Origin: Longicatena caecimuris
GTDB taxonomy: Bacteria > Bacillota_I > Bacilli_A > Erysipelotrichales > Erysipelotrichaceae
DNA: 64,000 bases
Assembly (NCBI RefSeq): GCF_004341945.1
Contig: NZ_SMBP01000011.1
Span: forward strand, 31,478-95,477
Direction of reading: 5' to 3'
Made by a program: the position numbers and the translations under genes. Below the pieces are notes generated by a model. The model searched no databases and was not told where the DNA came from. It worked only from the letters and a program-made list of their open reading frames with translations. Below, piece by piece: positions 10,439 through 18,575 of this stretch (position 1 is the stretch's first letter; each line of letters begins with the position of its first letter).

Positions 10439-11758
10439 ATGTATAAAGAAAGTGCTAAGCTAGTTTTATATCGCAATTTTGGAAATGACAGTATCTTTCA
10501 ACAGTTATGTGAAATTTGTCGTGATTTTGATGAAGGACAGTATAAGGAAAGTGTCTTAATTGAACGTATCTATGTACAAATCAAAGCCCTTTTGGATCTT
10601 TCAACGAGTTATGGCTTTGATGATAATTTATGGCATAATTATCTGACATACCTATTACTGATGAATGAAAATTCTTTTTCTTTAGTCAGTGAAAAACGAG
10701 GTGCTCAACAAGGGAGTGTGAATCATTTCGCGAAAAATGATTTTAAAATCTTTAAAAACTTGTTTGATTATGATTTTTCAAAAATGGAAGAAACCCTGCA
10801 AATCGATTGTTTCACCATCATCACCCAGTATCATGCCATTGAAAAAAAAGAACGCATGTATAATAAAAATGTCTCTGAAATGGTCCGCAAGATCAGTAAA
10901 CAAATTGAACAAGCCAAAGATGAAGAAGATATCTTTCACATTATTACCGACTTTTACGCCCAATACGGCGTCGGTATGTTTGGTCTGAATAAAGCCTTTC
11001 GTATACAACCCAATATAGATGGCAGTGTAAAGTTCTTACCAATCAATAATATGGAAAATGTATATCTAGATGATCTCATCGGCTATGAGCTTCAGAAACA
11101 GTTGCTTGTGGATAATACAAAAGCTTTTGTGGAAGGACGTAATGCGAATAATGTATTATTATATGGTGACAGCGGTACCGGTAAATCCACATCCATTAAG
11201 GCAATCGTCAATGAATTTTACAAAGATGGATTACGCATGATTGAGATTTATAAGCATCAGTTCCAAAATCTATCGGCCATTATCTCACAGATTAAGAATC
11301 GTAATTACCGTTTTATCATTTATATGGATGATTTGTCTTTTGAAGAGTTCGAAATTGAATATAAGTTTTTAAAAGCCGTGATTGAAGGCGGTGTCGAAAC
11401 TAAGCCAGATAATGTACTCATTTATGCCACTAGCAACCGACGTCATCTCATTCGGGAAACATGGGGCGATCGCAGTGATATGAGTCAAGATGAGCTGCAT
11501 CACAGTGATACCATGCAGGAAAAACTATCCTTGGTTGCTCGCTTTGGTTTAAGTATCTGTTATGAGCGCCCAAATCAGAAAAATTATTTCCACATTGTAA
11601 AAGAATTGGCAAAACATTATCCCGAAATTACTTTGACAGAAGAAGAATTGCTTGCCGAAGCACGTAAATGGGAATTGAGTCATGGCGGTATGAGTGGTCG
11701 AGCGGCACAACAATTGATGAATGATCTGTGTGCAAGAAGCACGGTTGAAAAAACCTAA
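10439..11758 (+). CDS. DUF815 family AAA-type ATPase
   Basis: This P-loop ATPase of the DUF815 family has 439 residues and a function that is not established. The C-terminal half is the AAA core: a Walker [14 protein letters not shown] (about 240-252), a Walker B-like [14 protein letters not shown] and a sensor segment [13 protein letters not shown]. The N-terminal 200 residues are helical with no recognised domain. The ATG at 10439 follows AGGAAGTGAGG; the GTG at 10433 is too close to that site. It is a single-gene unit between divergent ilv and convergent capsule operons. Confidence 0.85.
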   Translation: MYKESAKLVLYRNFGNDSIFQQLCEICRDFDEGQYKESVLIERIYVQIKALLDLSTSYGFDDNLWHNYLTYLLLMNENSFSLVSEKRGAQQGSVNHFAKNDFKIFKNLFDYDFSKMEETLQIDCFTIITQYHAIEKKERMYNKNVSEMVRKISKQIEQAKDEEDIFHIITDFYAQYGVGMFGLNKAFRIQPNIDGSVKFLPINNMENVYLDDLIGYELQKQLLVDNTKAFVEGRNANNVLLYGDSGTGKSTSIKAIVNEFYKDGLRMIEIYKHQFQNLSAIISQIKNRNYRFIIYMDDLSFEEFEIEYKFLKAVIEGGVETKPDNVLIYATSNRRHLIRETWGDRSDMSQDELHHSDTMQEKLSLVARFGLSICYERPNQKNYFHIVKELAKHYPEITLTEEELLAEARKWELSHGGMSGRAAQQLMNDLCARSTVEKT

Positions 11759-11818
11759 GCATTCTTTAAAATAAAATTGACTTTTGTTCAGCATATCGTT
11801 TCCAGTATAGCAAAATGT

Positions 11819-11866
11819 AAAAGGAAGTTACAAACGCATCCATGCACGTTTAAAACTTCCTTTTTT
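11819..11866. terminator. Bidirectional terminator between DUF815 gene and capsule operon
   Basis: AAAAGGAAGTT and AACTTCCTTTTTT form an 11-bp stem, with an inner AAACG/CGTTT pair. The T run is on the plus side and a shorter T run on the minus side, so both converging units can end here. Confidence 0.78.
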
Positions 11867-11903
11867 AACATCGTAGTTTCTATGTTGGCGATGAGCTTAC
11901 AAC

Positions 11904-12437
11904 TTAAAATCGTTGAATCAGCATAAAAAGGGATCCATCCATGGCAATGGCTTGACCTATTGCTGTTTTCATACGCTTTAATGTTTCTTTAATATCACTT
12001 TCATACCCTGTTGTATAGCGATATCCGGGTTTTTTAACCAATTTCTGATAAAATGCACTTTTCCTCAACTTAGACAGACGTTCATACACGGATAAAAGCA
12101 ACTCCTTATCCTCCACCACCATCCAATATCGTTCATTCTCATCCTGACGCAGGATAAAACGCACACTTTTCTCAATACTCTTTGTAGTTAACATTTCCCA
12201 TATACGAAAGAAATCTTCAAAACGACATATGAGTATTTGTTTACTGATTGCTTTTCGATCAATTTCAAAGTGCCATATATCATAATACGAATCGTTTTGT
12301 TCAGCCTCAATACGCTCTAGGGCATGTACGACATCTTGTTCTACCACATATAGTTCTTTCATAAGGTTCTCCATTTTCTTAGCTTGTATAGACAGGATGA
12401 TATCTTGCAATAAGCACTCTTTAGATTCATTTGCCAT
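11904..12437 (-). CDS. Hypothetical protein, last gene of capsule operon
   Basis: I do not recognise this 177-residue protein. It has no signal peptide or membrane segment and is rich in Lys, Glu and Ile. A predicted helical start (about 8-45) precedes a mixed alpha/beta region. It starts 12 bp after the cpsD stop, on the same strand, and ends just before the shared terminator. It is therefore very probably co-transcribed with the capsule kinase and could be a cytoplasmic partner or regulator; that role is inference from position only. Confidence 0.7.
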   Translation of the reverse strand: MANESKECLLQDIILSIQAKKMENLMKELYVVEQDVVHALERIEAEQNDSYYDIWHFEIDRKAISKQILICRFEDFFRIWEMLTTKSIEKSVRFILRQDENERYWMVVEDKELLLSVYERLSKLRKSAFYQKLVKKPGYRYTTGYESDIKETLKRMKTAIGQAIAMDGSLFMLIQRF

Positions 12438-12449
12438 ACAGCTATTTGA

Positions 12450-13124
12450 TTATTCATAGGTGTAATAGTAATCATAGGATGATAAATTTTGTGTTTTTGT
12501 TAAAACAATTCCTAATATCTTTGACCGGCTGCGTTCTAATTGCCGTATCGAAGATAGTGCTATGTCTTTTTTTGTATCTTTCATGGATATGACAAAAATA
12601 GTTCCATCACTGACATTACTTACATAAAAAGTATCACTGATCATACTGATAGGAGGACAGTCCAAAATGATGAAATCATATTGTTTGGATAAAGCCTGCA
12701 GCAGCTTCTTGAATTTGGATGATCCTAACAATTCTTGAGGATTTGGCACTTTACTTCCAGATGTCAAAACGGAAATAGCATTCTCACAATCCGTTACTGT
12801 AACTTCTTGAATATAAGTGCTTAAATCCGGCTGTTTATCGATAAACACCAGCAAATCAGATAAGCCTACTTGATTACTGATTTGAAAATAACGATGCATT
12901 TTCGGTCTGCGTAAATCGCAATCGATGACCAATACCTTTTTATACTTTGCCGCATACACTTGCGCAAGATGAAAAGCCACTGTTGATTTTCCTTCATTCG
13001 CACAGGAAGAAGTAATATTAACAACTTTGATCGGTTTTTCTACTGCGGAAAACTCGATGTTCGTTTTCAATTTACGAAATGCTTCCATGTTATCAAATTT
13101 ATAGGTATTTTTATTTTTTGACAT
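12450..13124 (-). CDS. cpsD: Capsule tyrosine autokinase (BY-kinase, CpsD/CapB type)
   Basis: This 224-residue bacterial tyrosine kinase acts with the membrane protein CpsC to control polymer length and export. Walker A is CANEGKST (about 41-48), Walker A' is VIDCDLRRP (about 66-74), and Walker B is FIILDCPP. The C-terminus ends in a Tyr cluster (SSYDYYYTYE), the usual autophosphorylation tail. It lacks the membrane domain, as is normal in Firmicutes where CpsC supplies it. It overlaps cpsC by 14 bp. The dephosphorylating partner, CpsB, is the first gene of the operon, 20 kb upstream. Confidence 0.92.
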   Translation of the reverse strand: MSKNKNTYKFDNMEAFRKLKTNIEFSAVEKPIKVVNITSSCANEGKSTVAFHLAQVYAAKYKKVLVIDCDLRRPKMHRYFQISNQVGLSDLLVFIDKQPDLSTYIQEVTVTDCENAISVLTSGSKVPNPQELLGSSKFKKLLQALSKQYDFIILDCPPISMISDTFYVSNVSDGTIFVISMKDTKKDIALSSIRQLERSRSKILGIVLTKTQNLSSYDYYYTYE

Positions 13125-13848
13125 ATGCTTTGACCCTCCTTTTGATGCTTTTTCTTGGATGATTCTCTTGGTTTAATTCATCGACAAAAGGAATACTTCC
13201 CAACACCGGATAACCAAAATATTCTTCCGCCTGATCACTGGATTTAATGCGATTATCAAGCAAAAATACCAAGATGAAATAAATATAGGATAAAGCAAAG
13301 CCAAAAATACCGCCTGCAATACTATTCAATTTAATGTTTGGCGAAATATAATGCGTTTGTAAGGTAGCTTTATCAATTACTGTGATGTTATCTATTTCAC
13401 TGATTTTCATCATTTCTTGTGTAAAAACAGCAATGGTCTCTTTCACAATGTTTTGGGATAAATACGGGTCCTCACTATTTGCCCTTATGGTGATGATATT
13501 GGAATTATCTTCGACATTTGTTTGGATAGCTTTGCTACATGTACCATCCGCCAAATGCAGCTTTTTATCTACCTGTGACAAGACGGTTGTCCCCTGCAAG
13601 ATTTTTTCATAATCTTTTACCAAATTACGATTCGTAATGACGGTTTGATTATCAATAATTCCTTCAGAGGTTGTCTTTGGTTTTAAATATATATTGGAAT
13701 CACTCGCATACTTCTTTGGCAATATACACAAAGAAACGACCATTAAAAACACCATACACAGCAAAGTACAAAAGAGAATGACTTTGTAATGCTTTTTAAA
13801 TATCCCGATTAAATCATTTAAGCGAAGCTTTATTTCTTTTTCATCCAT
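13111..13848 (-). CDS. cpsC: Capsule chain-length determinant / kinase activator (CpsC/CapA, Wzz family)
   Basis: This 245-residue membrane protein sets polymer length and activates CpsD. Transmembrane helices lie at about 24-46 and 177-197, enclosing an extracytoplasmic Wzz domain that starts KKYASDSNIYLKP. A short basic cytoplasmic tail (about 200-245, RKSIKRRVKAYVKK) would contact the kinase. Overlap with cpsD and 3-bp spacing from the polymerase gene indicate tight coupling. A second Wzz-like domain is fused to that polymerase. Confidence 0.9.
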   Translation of the reverse strand: MDEKEIKLRLNDLIGIFKKHYKVILFCTLLCMVFLMVVSLCILPKKYASDSNIYLKPKTTSEGIIDNQTVITNRNLVKDYEKILQGTTVLSQVDKKLHLADGTCSKAIQTNVEDNSNIITIRANSEDPYLSQNIVKETIAVFTQEMMKISEIDNITVIDKATLQTHYISPNIKLNSIAGGIFGFALSYIYFILVFLLDNRIKSSDQAEEYFGYPVLGSIPFVDELNQENHPRKSIKRRVKAYVKK

Positions 13849-13851
13849 TTA

Positions 13852-15720
13852 TTACACCTCTATATCTTTCTGATACGCGATTTGCGTTAAAACAACAAAA
13901 CCAGTCAAATCTTCAACTTCATCCTTTGATTGAAATGTATTGTGCTGGCGCTTTCGTATGTAGAAAACAAGCAAGATGAGGAAAGAGGAACTTAGGGCAC
14001 ATAAGAGATAACGAACTATGCTCTCTTGGGTGGTCTCTTGATGCTTTGCTACTTCTTCATTAATTTTATACAATGTTTTATTATGCTTTTTAAAATCCTG
14101 CAAGATGCGTTTTTCAATACGCTTGTCTATTTTTAAGACATCCTGTTGCTTTTCAGCTTGAATCGATATATGTAAAACACTTCCGCTACTTTTTGCATGA
14201 TATTTGACCGTTTTCACATGCATCTTTTCCGCTATCTCCATATGAGCGTCATCACTATTGATCATATAGCTATAATCTGTTAATAACCCCTGATTGACAA
14301 GAATCGTATTTGCATTCACTGAAGCATTAGGACTGATTTCATTTTGCAAATAATATGCCACATCACCATAATAATCATCACTTATTTTATATTGACTTAC
14401 AAAGATCATCACCGCTATAAGCATAATGGTTTGCAAATAGTATTGACGTTGCTGCAGGATATCTTTTATGTCTGCTAAAAATTTTTTAGGAAGCTTAATA
14501 CGATGGTGCCCTGTTTCTATTTCTAAAGGCAATAATACGAAGATAATCAACCCATTTGCCACGCTTAATATTGGGTTCATTAATGAGAAAAAGCCAATGG
14601 CAAGCATGCATATGATACAGGCTCCCTTCTGCATGCTACGATATCGTATCTGCTTTAAAAAGCAACGGATGCTCAATATATAAAAGGTCACACCGATACC
14701 GCCATAGTATGCAAAATCGTCTAATATTTGACTATGTAAGCTAATGAGCCCTTGAACATTGCTGTGATGTCTTCCTATGCCAAAGAAGGGATGGGTAATG
14801 AAAGTATGCAAGCTGTCTTGATACAGTGTAAGACGACCAGACATCGTGATTTCTGATTGAAATTGATTATCCAACATATGTAGGATTTCTAAACCACGTT
14901 TCTTGATCATCTCATCCGGTATTGAAGAAACTAAAGCATTGCAGCCATTCATGATCGCATCGGAATTTATCACAAAATAGAGAAGCAGTATGCCAAAGAT
15001 AGCCAATATACATAGAAAAAGTTGTTCATTTCGCTGTCTCAAATAATATAACAGCATGCCTATCAAACTACATGTACATATGATGATTGATATCATAGAG
15101 GAAGACAGAATAATGGTAAAATAGGTACATAGAGCAAGAAGCAAATGTAAATAACGAATGCGTGTTTTGATCGTTAAGTAACGATGTAAGAATAACAGAC
15201 ATAAGACGATTTCCCCTAATAGCTCCGTGGTGGTAAAAATATTTAATTGTGTGACGTTACCTGCAAATTGACCACCTGTTACATATTTTGATAGATATGG
15301 ATCTTGGATGAGTTGAATGAAATTACTGAACATATTGATAATCAGAATACCATAGAGCACTCTTTTGCATGTATTTTTTTCTGCCATTTGCATATGATTG
15401 CGATAATAATCATAAAAAATTATACATAGCCAAAAGGTCAGACAAGTATACAAATTTCCGATATTATTATCTGAGATGTGTAAGATTTGTAATAACATTA
15501 AATAAAAGATCCAAAAAAGCAGAAGCAGATGCATGAGACGAAAAGTCAAAAAATAAGTTGCATCGTGCAAGAAGGCTGTCACAAACCATAACAGCAGCAG
15601 ACCAATCATGAACATATACGATGTGTTATGCAATAGAATAGGCGTAAAACTGATGCATGCAATACTAAGAAAGAGCAGTTTGTTTATAAAATGCATCAAT
15701 TTCTGGAAACTGTTATTCAT
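13852..15720 (-). CDS. Wzy-type polysaccharide polymerase with C-terminal Wzz-like domain
   Basis: The protein has 622 residues. Residues 1-400 are strongly hydrophobic, with about ten membrane segments. The region MSGRLTLYQDSLHTFITHPFFGIGRHHSN (about 293-321) is typical of the O-antigen ligase/Wzy family. A further helix (427-443), an extracellular stretch (about 444-569) and a final helix (570-588) follow. The stretch has the layout of a Wzz chain-length domain, with a VNANTILVNQGLLTDYSYMI-like start. Known Wzy proteins are usually 380-450 residues, so the extra 200 look like a built-in second Wzz module. It overlaps the preceding transferase gene by 8 bp. Confidence 0.8.
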   Translation of the reverse strand: MNNSFQKLMHFINKLLFLSIACISFTPILLHNTSYMFMIGLLLLWFVTAFLHDATYFLTFRLMHLLLLFWIFYLMLLQILHISDNNIGNLYTCLTFWLCIIFYDYYRNHMQMAEKNTCKRVLYGILIINMFSNFIQLIQDPYLSKYVTGGQFAGNVTQLNIFTTTELLGEIVLCLLFLHRYLTIKTRIRYLHLLLALCTYFTIILSSSMISIIICTCSLIGMLLYYLRQRNEQLFLCILAIFGILLLYFVINSDAIMNGCNALVSSIPDEMIKKRGLEILHMLDNQFQSEITMSGRLTLYQDSLHTFITHPFFGIGRHHSNVQGLISLHSQILDDFAYYGGIGVTFYILSIRCFLKQIRYRSMQKGACIICMLAIGFFSLMNPILSVANGLIIFVLLPLEIETGHHRIKLPKKFLADIKDILQQRQYYLQTIMLIAVMIFVSQYKISDDYYGDVAYYLQNEISPNASVNANTILVNQGLLTDYSYMINSDDAHMEIAEKMHVKTVKYHAKSSGSVLHISIQAEKQQDVLKIDKRIEKRILQDFKKHNKTLYKINEEVAKHQETTQESIVRYLLCALSSSFLILLVFYIRKRQHNTFQSKDEVEDLTGFVVLTQIAYQKDIEV

Positions 15721-16690
15721 ACACGTGCAAAGCCTTTGTTATTGCTTGCTTTGTATACATTCCCATAAGCAGCTTATCACGTAAACGTAAAAGATTATCT
15801 ACATATAGCTGATAGGTTGATGAATGCATCGTTAGGATTCGACCTTCTATTTCCGTTAAACTATCTACGACAAAACCAATGTTGTGCTGTATTACAAATG
15901 GTGCGATTGCCGCTTTTGACCATGTTATAATTGGCAATAATGAAACGATATATAAGGATAATTTATGTGGATTATTATAACGCATATATTCTCCATTTAA
16001 CCCACGACAGCCATTTAAATCATCACCATCCCAAATGAGTCCAAAGCTTCCCTTTAAAGCAGCCGGTAATGTATTCGCCGGATATGCTCCTTCATATAAA
16101 ATATGTCTGCTCTGATTTGCCTTTATATATCTTCCATATAAACGAAAAATAAGATTGTCCAAATGATGCAATTGCGATATAAAATGACTTTTTTCTAAAT
16201 TGCCCGCATAGACAATTTCCTTTGTCAGCTTTCTTTGTTGCCAAGGTATGGGATTGCTTAGATAATCAAATACCATAAGTTCTATGATGTTCCCTTGAAA
16301 ACCAGTTTGTCTGATTAGTTTTGCCATCACGCTATTATGAACAATCAGTGTATCCATTGACGTAAAGTTTTGCAGATCTTCTTGCAGCAAACGCCCACAA
16401 CGTATGGATTGCAAATCATGGATCAAATAAATAATTCCTTGTCCTTTGCTGCGTCTTAAGATTTTCTGATTCCATCTGCTGATGGGATATTGGACAATCA
16501 AACGCTTGTCCTTTTTCTTAATAAAAGTCAGTTTAATGCTTTCTAATAATCGTTTCAACCGACTTTTTTCATAATGATGCAAAAGGGCTTCGATGCCTTG
16601 TTCATGCAGAATCTGACATACATCAATACGCGCTTTACTGCCCGCATCAACACCTTGCACATCATAATCCTCTAACTGATATATGTTCAT
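15713..16690 (-). CDS. Probable galactofuranosyltransferase (GT-B fold)
   Basis: This 325-residue cytoplasmic glycosyltransferase resembles bacterial beta-1,6-galactofuranosyl- and Gtf3-like transferases. Diagnostic stretches are VYAGNLEKS (about 161-169), SFGLIWDGDDLNGC (about 214-227) and YMRYNNPHKLSLYI (about 236-249) before an ALP-like LLPIITW segment. UDP-Galf would come from the glf gene of the same operon, which supports the acceptor-sugar guess. The start overlaps the previous gene by 4 bp (ATGA). The exact donor and linkage cannot be read from sequence. Confidence 0.75.
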   Translation of the reverse strand: MNIYQLEDYDVQGVDAGSKARIDVCQILHEQGIEALLHHYEKSRLKRLLESIKLTFIKKKDKRLIVQYPISRWNQKILRRSKGQGIIYLIHDLQSIRCGRLLQEDLQNFTSMDTLIVHNSVMAKLIRQTGFQGNIIELMVFDYLSNPIPWQQRKLTKEIVYAGNLEKSHFISQLHHLDNLIFRLYGRYIKANQSRHILYEGAYPANTLPAALKGSFGLIWDGDDLNGCRGLNGEYMRYNNPHKLSLYIVSLLPIITWSKAAIAPFVIQHNIGFVVDSLTEIEGRILTMHSSTYQLYVDNLLRLRDKLLMGMYTKQAITKALHVYE

Positions 16691-17769
16691 TTTATCATCT
16701 CCTTCAGCCTACGTTCATAAGATACAGCCGCTGTCTCAATTGACAATTCACGAAACACCATTTTATCGTTGTTATGTCTGCACATACGAGGCAAGTTCAT
16801 AATTTTTTCAGCCCATTCTTCCTTGCTTTGAATGGATGCTCGCAGGCAAGTATGTGTGATATCGGTTTCCTGAGGAATCGTATCTGATAAAATAACTTGT
16901 AATCCATTGATTTGTGCTTCAATTGCCGATATACAAAAACCCTCATAGAAGGAAGGCACCAATAGGATGTCAGACATATCGAGTAAGGCACAAACATCAT
17001 TTCGTTGCCCAAGGAATGTAATTTGCTCTTGTAAACCTAATGACATAGTCAAAGATGTCAACGCTGCTTTTTGTTCCCCCTCACCGACAATGACCAAATG
17101 ATATTGGTCATCTAACAACTTCATTAGACGAATAGTGAAGGCGATGTTTTTCTCTTTGGATAAACGTGAAATTACAAGCAATACCATTTTGTGCTGTAAC
17201 TGATAATGACGGCGATATTGGATACGTGTGGCTTCATCAAATTGAAAATCAGAAAGAGACATGGCATTGTACATAAGAAACCCATGTTCTTTCCAACGTT
17301 TTTTGCCATACAACAACTCTCCACACGTTGGCCCTGTCGCATAATAATCATTTGCCATATGCACATTCAGAAATTTCATTAGGCGAATCATGAGATTTGG
17401 TCGTTGTGTTGTCAAAGCGTAGGTGGAGTGCGCATGGGTAATACGCAAAGGAACGTTATGGAAACGTGCAATCAGTAAAGGGAAACATGACAGATAGCCT
17501 TGATGAACATGAATGACATCATACGCACCGTGGGCAATAATGTTATTCATGGCAGCCAGATTTTTTCTTAACGAAGTATGTTTGGAGGGAATGCGATATA
17601 TACGAATACCTAATTGTAAAAATCGTTGATAAAGCATACCTTGCTCATTCTCATCATGCGTCATAATTTCAAAAGTGATATTCCTGTCCTTCATATAGTG
17701 AAGATAGCGATAAAGCATGGTTTCAATGCCACCGCTTTGCAATACAGATACGACATGTAATACCCTCAT
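16687..17769 (-). CDS. Glycosyltransferase family 4
   Basis: This 360-residue GT-B transferase is of the EpsF/CapJ type. The N-terminal half has the GGIETMLYRYL acceptor-side motif (about 13-23) and HVHQGYLS. The C-terminal donor domain has VISRLSKEKN (about 201-210) and the EX7E motif in PSFYEGFCISAIEAQ. It overlaps both flanking genes by 4 bp. It adds one sugar of the repeat unit on the cytoplasmic face; specificity is unknown. Confidence 0.85.
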   Translation of the reverse strand: MRVLHVVSVLQSGGIETMLYRYLHYMKDRNITFEIMTHDENEQGMLYQRFLQLGIRIYRIPSKHTSLRKNLAAMNNIIAHGAYDVIHVHQGYLSCFPLLIARFHNVPLRITHAHSTYALTTQRPNLMIRLMKFLNVHMANDYYATGPTCGELLYGKKRWKEHGFLMYNAMSLSDFQFDEATRIQYRRHYQLQHKMVLLVISRLSKEKNIAFTIRLMKLLDDQYHLVIVGEGEQKAALTSLTMSLGLQEQITFLGQRNDVCALLDMSDILLVPSFYEGFCISAIEAQINGLQVILSDTIPQETDITHTCLRASIQSKEEWAEKIMNLPRMCRHNNDKMVFRELSIETAAVSYERRLKEMIK

Positions 17770-18575
17770 ATACGCATCACCTCAATCACTTGATCCTTTT
17801 GCGCAATTGCTTGTGCAAATGTTTGTAACTCTTCCTCAGATACACCTTCATATGCAGGTTGCGTCATTCCCAATACTTGATATTTCTTTGTCGCTAACTT
17901 ATGTATTGAAAATAGTTCAATCTTTTCAAATTGGTAATTGGGTAAAAACCGTTTGATAGCTTCCAAATTGGCATTTGTGAACGTGTAAGGTTTTACTAAC
18001 GGAATCCGTAGGATGATATGTTTTTGCTGAGCAGTTAAGTAATTTAGATTTGTTATATACTCATTTAAATTCCCTTTTAGCTTACTGATGCAGGCAGGTT
18101 CTAAACTCTTTAAATCCACATACCATGTATCCACATAGGGAAGCAGCAATTGCAACTGTTTTAGCGAAGCATATAATGAGGTTTCCACACAAATCGTTAT
18201 TTGTTCTTTTTTTAAGGCTTGCATGACACCTACCAAAACATCTGCTTGTAACAATGGCTCACCACCACTAAAGGTGACACCTCCATCAGCTTGATAATAC
18301 TTTCGATCTTGCATGCAGGCCGCAAGACATTCTTGCACATCGATCCTTTTTCCAATTGAACGCATAGCTAGACAAACAGCATTTGACTTACGACTGGGGC
18401 AAATTGGATAGAAACAGTTATCCATATCGATGGCCATTTGTTCTTGCAGCGATTGTGTTTCCGGATTACAGCACCAAGGACATCGCAATTGACATCCCTT
18501 TAAAAATATCGTCGTACGTATACCAGGACCATCATAAAGGCAAAAGCGTTGTATGTCAGTGATACACAGTTTCAT
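17766..18575 (-). CDS. Glycyl radical enzyme activating enzyme (radical SAM)
   Basis: This radical-SAM activase of 269 residues would install the glycyl radical on the neighbouring GRE. The signature is YDGPGIRTTIFLKGC, then C28-x3-C32-x2-C35 binding the 4Fe-4S/SAM cluster, and SAM-contact motif TFSGGEPLLQ (101-110). The usual ferredoxin-like insert is reduced: Cys 54, 59, 68, 83 and 87 remain instead of eight, so at most one extra cluster is likely. The start is ATG 18575 behind AAGGAGG; the GTG at 18584 lies beside that site. It overlaps the GRE gene by 20 bp. Confidence 0.9.
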   Translation of the reverse strand: MKLCITDIQRFCLYDGPGIRTTIFLKGCQLRCPWCCNPETQSLQEQMAIDMDNCFYPICPSRKSNAVCLAMRSIGKRIDVQECLAACMQDRKYYQADGGVTFSGGEPLLQADVLVGVMQALKKEQITICVETSLYASLKQLQLLLPYVDTWYVDLKSLEPACISKLKGNLNEYITNLNYLTAQQKHIILRIPLVKPYTFTNANLEAIKRFLPNYQFEKIELFSIHKLATKKYQVLGMTQPAYEGVSEEELQTFAQAIAQKDQVIEVMRI

